Assembly: GCA_018664265.1 (NCBI GenBank)
Contig: JABJOR010000256.1
Location: 1 to 6,628, forward strand
Origin: Rhodospirillales bacterium
GTDB taxonomy: Bacteria; Pseudomonadota; Alphaproteobacteria; Rhodospirillales; Casp-alpha2
Length of the DNA: 6,628 nt
Reading direction: 5' to 3'
Shown piece by piece: positions 5,311-6,628 of the stretch (position 1 is its first letter; every line of letters starts with the position of its first letter). A program made the position numbers and the translations under genes. The notes beneath the pieces were generated by a model, which saw only the letters and a program-made list of their open reading frames with translations, did not search any database and was not told the origin of the DNA.

Positions 5311-6462
5311 TTAAGAGCTTTTGAACTTGTTTACGTACTCGGTACGAATCTCGGCGTACCACGGGGCCTGTGGTGGCCACGGGTTGAGGTTAGCCAATGA
5401 ATCGCCTGGATAAGCATCGGAGAAGTTTTTCTTGTATGTATCTCCAGCAAACTTATCAGCACCCAAAACCGGTGAATTATAACCGTGCGAATCAATCGCT
5501 TTACCAGCTTTACTTGCTTCATAGGAGAACTTGATGAATTCATAAATTTCATCAATGTTCTTCGCACCGACCGGCATTGCCATGCCATCGACCCAGGCCA
5601 TGGAGCCTTCTTTCGGTGCCTGGTACATAATTGGCTCACCCGCACTTTTAAGGGCAAGTGGCGGGCCATCCCAAGTCTGGCCAACAATAACACCTTCGTT
5701 CAGAAGGCCGTTTTTCTGTGTATCAGCGTCATTCCACAGAAGTTTAAGGTTCTTCTTACGCGCGATGCACCATGCGGTTACTTTTTCCCAGACAGGACGC
5801 ATCTCTGTTTCAGATTTATAAGCCTTCCACATGTCACCAGCATTTAATTCGCCAATGGTTTCCATGTACAAACCAGCACATAGCATCATGGAATGCGGAC
5901 GTCCCATGGTTTTGCCAGCGTTTGCATCCGACCAGACATCACCATAACTTGGAGCGCCACCTGTTGGAGCCCACTTGTCAGTACGCCACGCAATGCCTTC
6001 AGTACCCCAGATATGTGGAAGCCAGTGTGAACCTTTACCTTTGAAGTTCCAGTCGGTATCACCGATCCTGGTCATCGCCGGATTTGCCTTGTCGAGGGCA
6101 ACCTTGTTCAAATCAAAAGGCTGTAAAAGCTCCAATGGTCCCCATTCGAGCCCCTGATTGTTAGTCGGGGAAACAATGTCGAACCCTTGACCTTTGGAGG
6201 CCTTCATTTTGTTGATGATTTCTTCGTTCGAACCAATACCAGTGTAATTTATCTTAATACCTGTAGAGCTGGTGAAATCTGCAATGAACTCTTCTGGCAG
6301 GTAATCAGACCACATCAGGATATTGATTTCGCTGGCTGCTAGTGCATTTTTGATAACCATAGGAGCGGCCAAAGCCCCAGCACTGGCCACTGCTGCGCCC
6401 TTAACAACTGTACGGCGGGTTATTTTTTTTGTGGTAATTGATGGTTTAGTCTTCTTGCTCAT
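5311..6462 (-). CDS. potD: Polyamine-family ABC transporter periplasmic binding protein, PotD-like, Tat signal
   Basis: Periplasmic ligand-capture protein for the importer, 383 residues. The N-terminus has a twin-arginine motif (TRRTVVK, 15-21), a hydrophobic stretch and a likely cleavage after ALA (40-42), pointing to Tat export. The mature part is a PotD-like two-lobed binding fold. Against recalled E. coli PotD, W51-S-D53-Y54 matches W34/E36/Y37, W264 matches W229, W290 and D292 match W255/D257, and Y328 matches Y293. The region aligning with the acidic pair D168/E171 reads GRPHSMML (187-194), with R188 and H190 and no acidic residue. The ligand therefore may be amine-bearing but is not clearly a polyamine. 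AGGGAG lies 7 nt before the ATG at 6462. It is the first gene of the operon and is followed by a stable hairpin. The symbol is a family label; the substrate is unproven. Confidence 0.92.
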   Translation of the reverse strand: MSKKTKPSITTKKITRRTVVKGAAVASAGALAAPMVIKNALAASEINILMWSDYLPEEFIADFTSSTGIKINYTGIGSNEEIINKMKASKGQGFDIVSPTNNQGLEWGPLELLQPFDLNKVALDKANPAMTRIGDTDWNFKGKGSHWLPHIWGTEGIAWRTDKWAPTGGAPSYGDVWSDANAGKTMGRPHSMMLCAGLYMETIGELNAGDMWKAYKSETEMRPVWEKVTAWCIARKKNLKLLWNDADTQKNGLLNEGVIVGQTWDGPPLALKSAGEPIMYQAPKEGSMAWVDGMAMPVGAKNIDEIYEFIKFSYEASKAGKAIDSHGYNSPVLGADKFAGDTYKKNFSDAYPGDSLANLNPWPPQAPWYAEIRTEYVNKFKSS

Positions 6463-6520
6463 TCGTACTCTCCCTGTTGAGATTATTTTTAATATAATAT
6501 TGGTACTTTAGAACTTTAAC

Positions 6521-6606
6521 TATTTGAAATTTGAGTGTGTATCAAAAGTATTTCCCCGTCAACAAATTCAAGAAAACTACATTTACTACATTTTTTATTT
6601 GAAATT
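6521..6606. repeat. Direct repeat TATTTGAAATT, two copies 75 bp apart
   Basis: The 11-mer TATTTGAAATT occurs at 6521-6531 and 6596-6606, flanking the proposed promoter elements of the transporter operon. The centre-to-centre distance of 75 bp is about seven helical turns. It could be a pair of regulator sites or a coincidence of AT-rich DNA. Confidence 0.3.
6564..6579. promoter_or_regulatory. Candidate operator upstream of potD (AAATTCAAGAAAACTA)
   Basis: It shares AAATTCAAGA with 1066-1075 upstream of xsc. It also shares AATTCA-AGAAAACTA, with one single-base gap, with 1141-1156 upstream of the regulator. It sits next to the TTGACG box, where a regulator could act. Inferred from recurrence only. 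Confidence 0.3.
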
Positions 6607-6628
6607 ACTGTGTAGACATAAAAAAAGC

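Larger units (their letters stand above)
6463..6628 (-). promoter_or_regulatory. Upstream region of the transporter operon
   Basis: AT-rich non-coding stretch with the operon promoter expected on the minus strand. TTGACG (6557-6562) is a good -35 box, but the sequence 16-18 bp further on (around CACACT, 6534-6539) is a poor -10. A second A/T-rich box (TATTAT type, about 6496-6501) is closer to the gene without a clear -35. The shared element 6564-6579 lies directly upstream of TTGACG. The T-run at the right edge (GCTTTTTTTATG, minus strand) could be the tail of a terminator whose stem lies outside the window. Confidence 0.4.

Noticed and set aside
6617..6628. Complete rho-independent terminator at the right edge
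   Set aside because: Only the T-run on the minus strand is visible; any stem would lie outside the window, so it cannot be called.

Overview
The window holds one coherent accessory-metabolism locus: six protein genes, one of them cut by the left edge. It looks like a moderate-GC proteobacterium, most likely an alphaproteobacterium and possibly marine. The reasons are the close match of the first gene to alphaproteobacterial-type sulfoacetaldehyde acetyltransferase, the Tat-type signal on a polyamine-family binding protein, and very AT-rich intergenic DNA between genes of ordinary composition. The taxon is an inference and is not proven by the window. No tRNA, rRNA, CRISPR array, insertion sequence or integrase was found.

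Layout. Positions 1-998 (minus) carry the N-terminal 332 codons of xsc, a thiamine-diphosphate enzyme that converts sulfoacetaldehyde plus phosphate into acetyl phosphate plus sulfite. Across a 213-bp AT-rich divergent gap, positions 1212-1823 (plus) encode an XRE-type helix-turn-helix regulator with a C-terminal cupin sensor domain. Convergent to it, positions 6462 down to 1861 (minus) form a tight ABC importer operon of the spermidine/putrescine (PotD-A-B-C) family. It is transcribed in the order binding protein, ATPase, permease, permease. Positions 6463-6628 are the AT-rich upstream region of that operon.

How the parts may work together (inference). Xsc is the desulfonating step for taurine, isethionate, sulfoacetate and related C2 sulfonates. 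A cupin-type XRE regulator and a Pot-family importer beside it suggest import of an amine-containing organosulfonate (taurine or an N-substituted derivative), or of a polyamine-like compound feeding the same pathway, under local control. The enzyme that would make sulfoacetaldehyde (for example a taurine:pyruvate aminotransferase or taurine dehydrogenase) is not in the window, so the substrate stays open.

Most unusual points. (1) The PotC-like permease carries an extension of about 165 residues with a predicted seventh membrane helix, a Gln/Glu-rich coiled coil and four degenerate copies of a short FGNVFxPxNLD-like motif, the last at the very C-terminus. (2) The PotD-like pocket keeps the aromatic/acidic half of the polyamine site but seems to lack the second acidic pair. 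(3) A perfect 11-bp stem lies between the binding-protein gene and the ATPase gene and helps settle the ATPase start. (4) A short shared sequence (AATTCA-AGAAAACTA type) appears upstream of the regulator and of potD, with a partial copy upstream of xsc.
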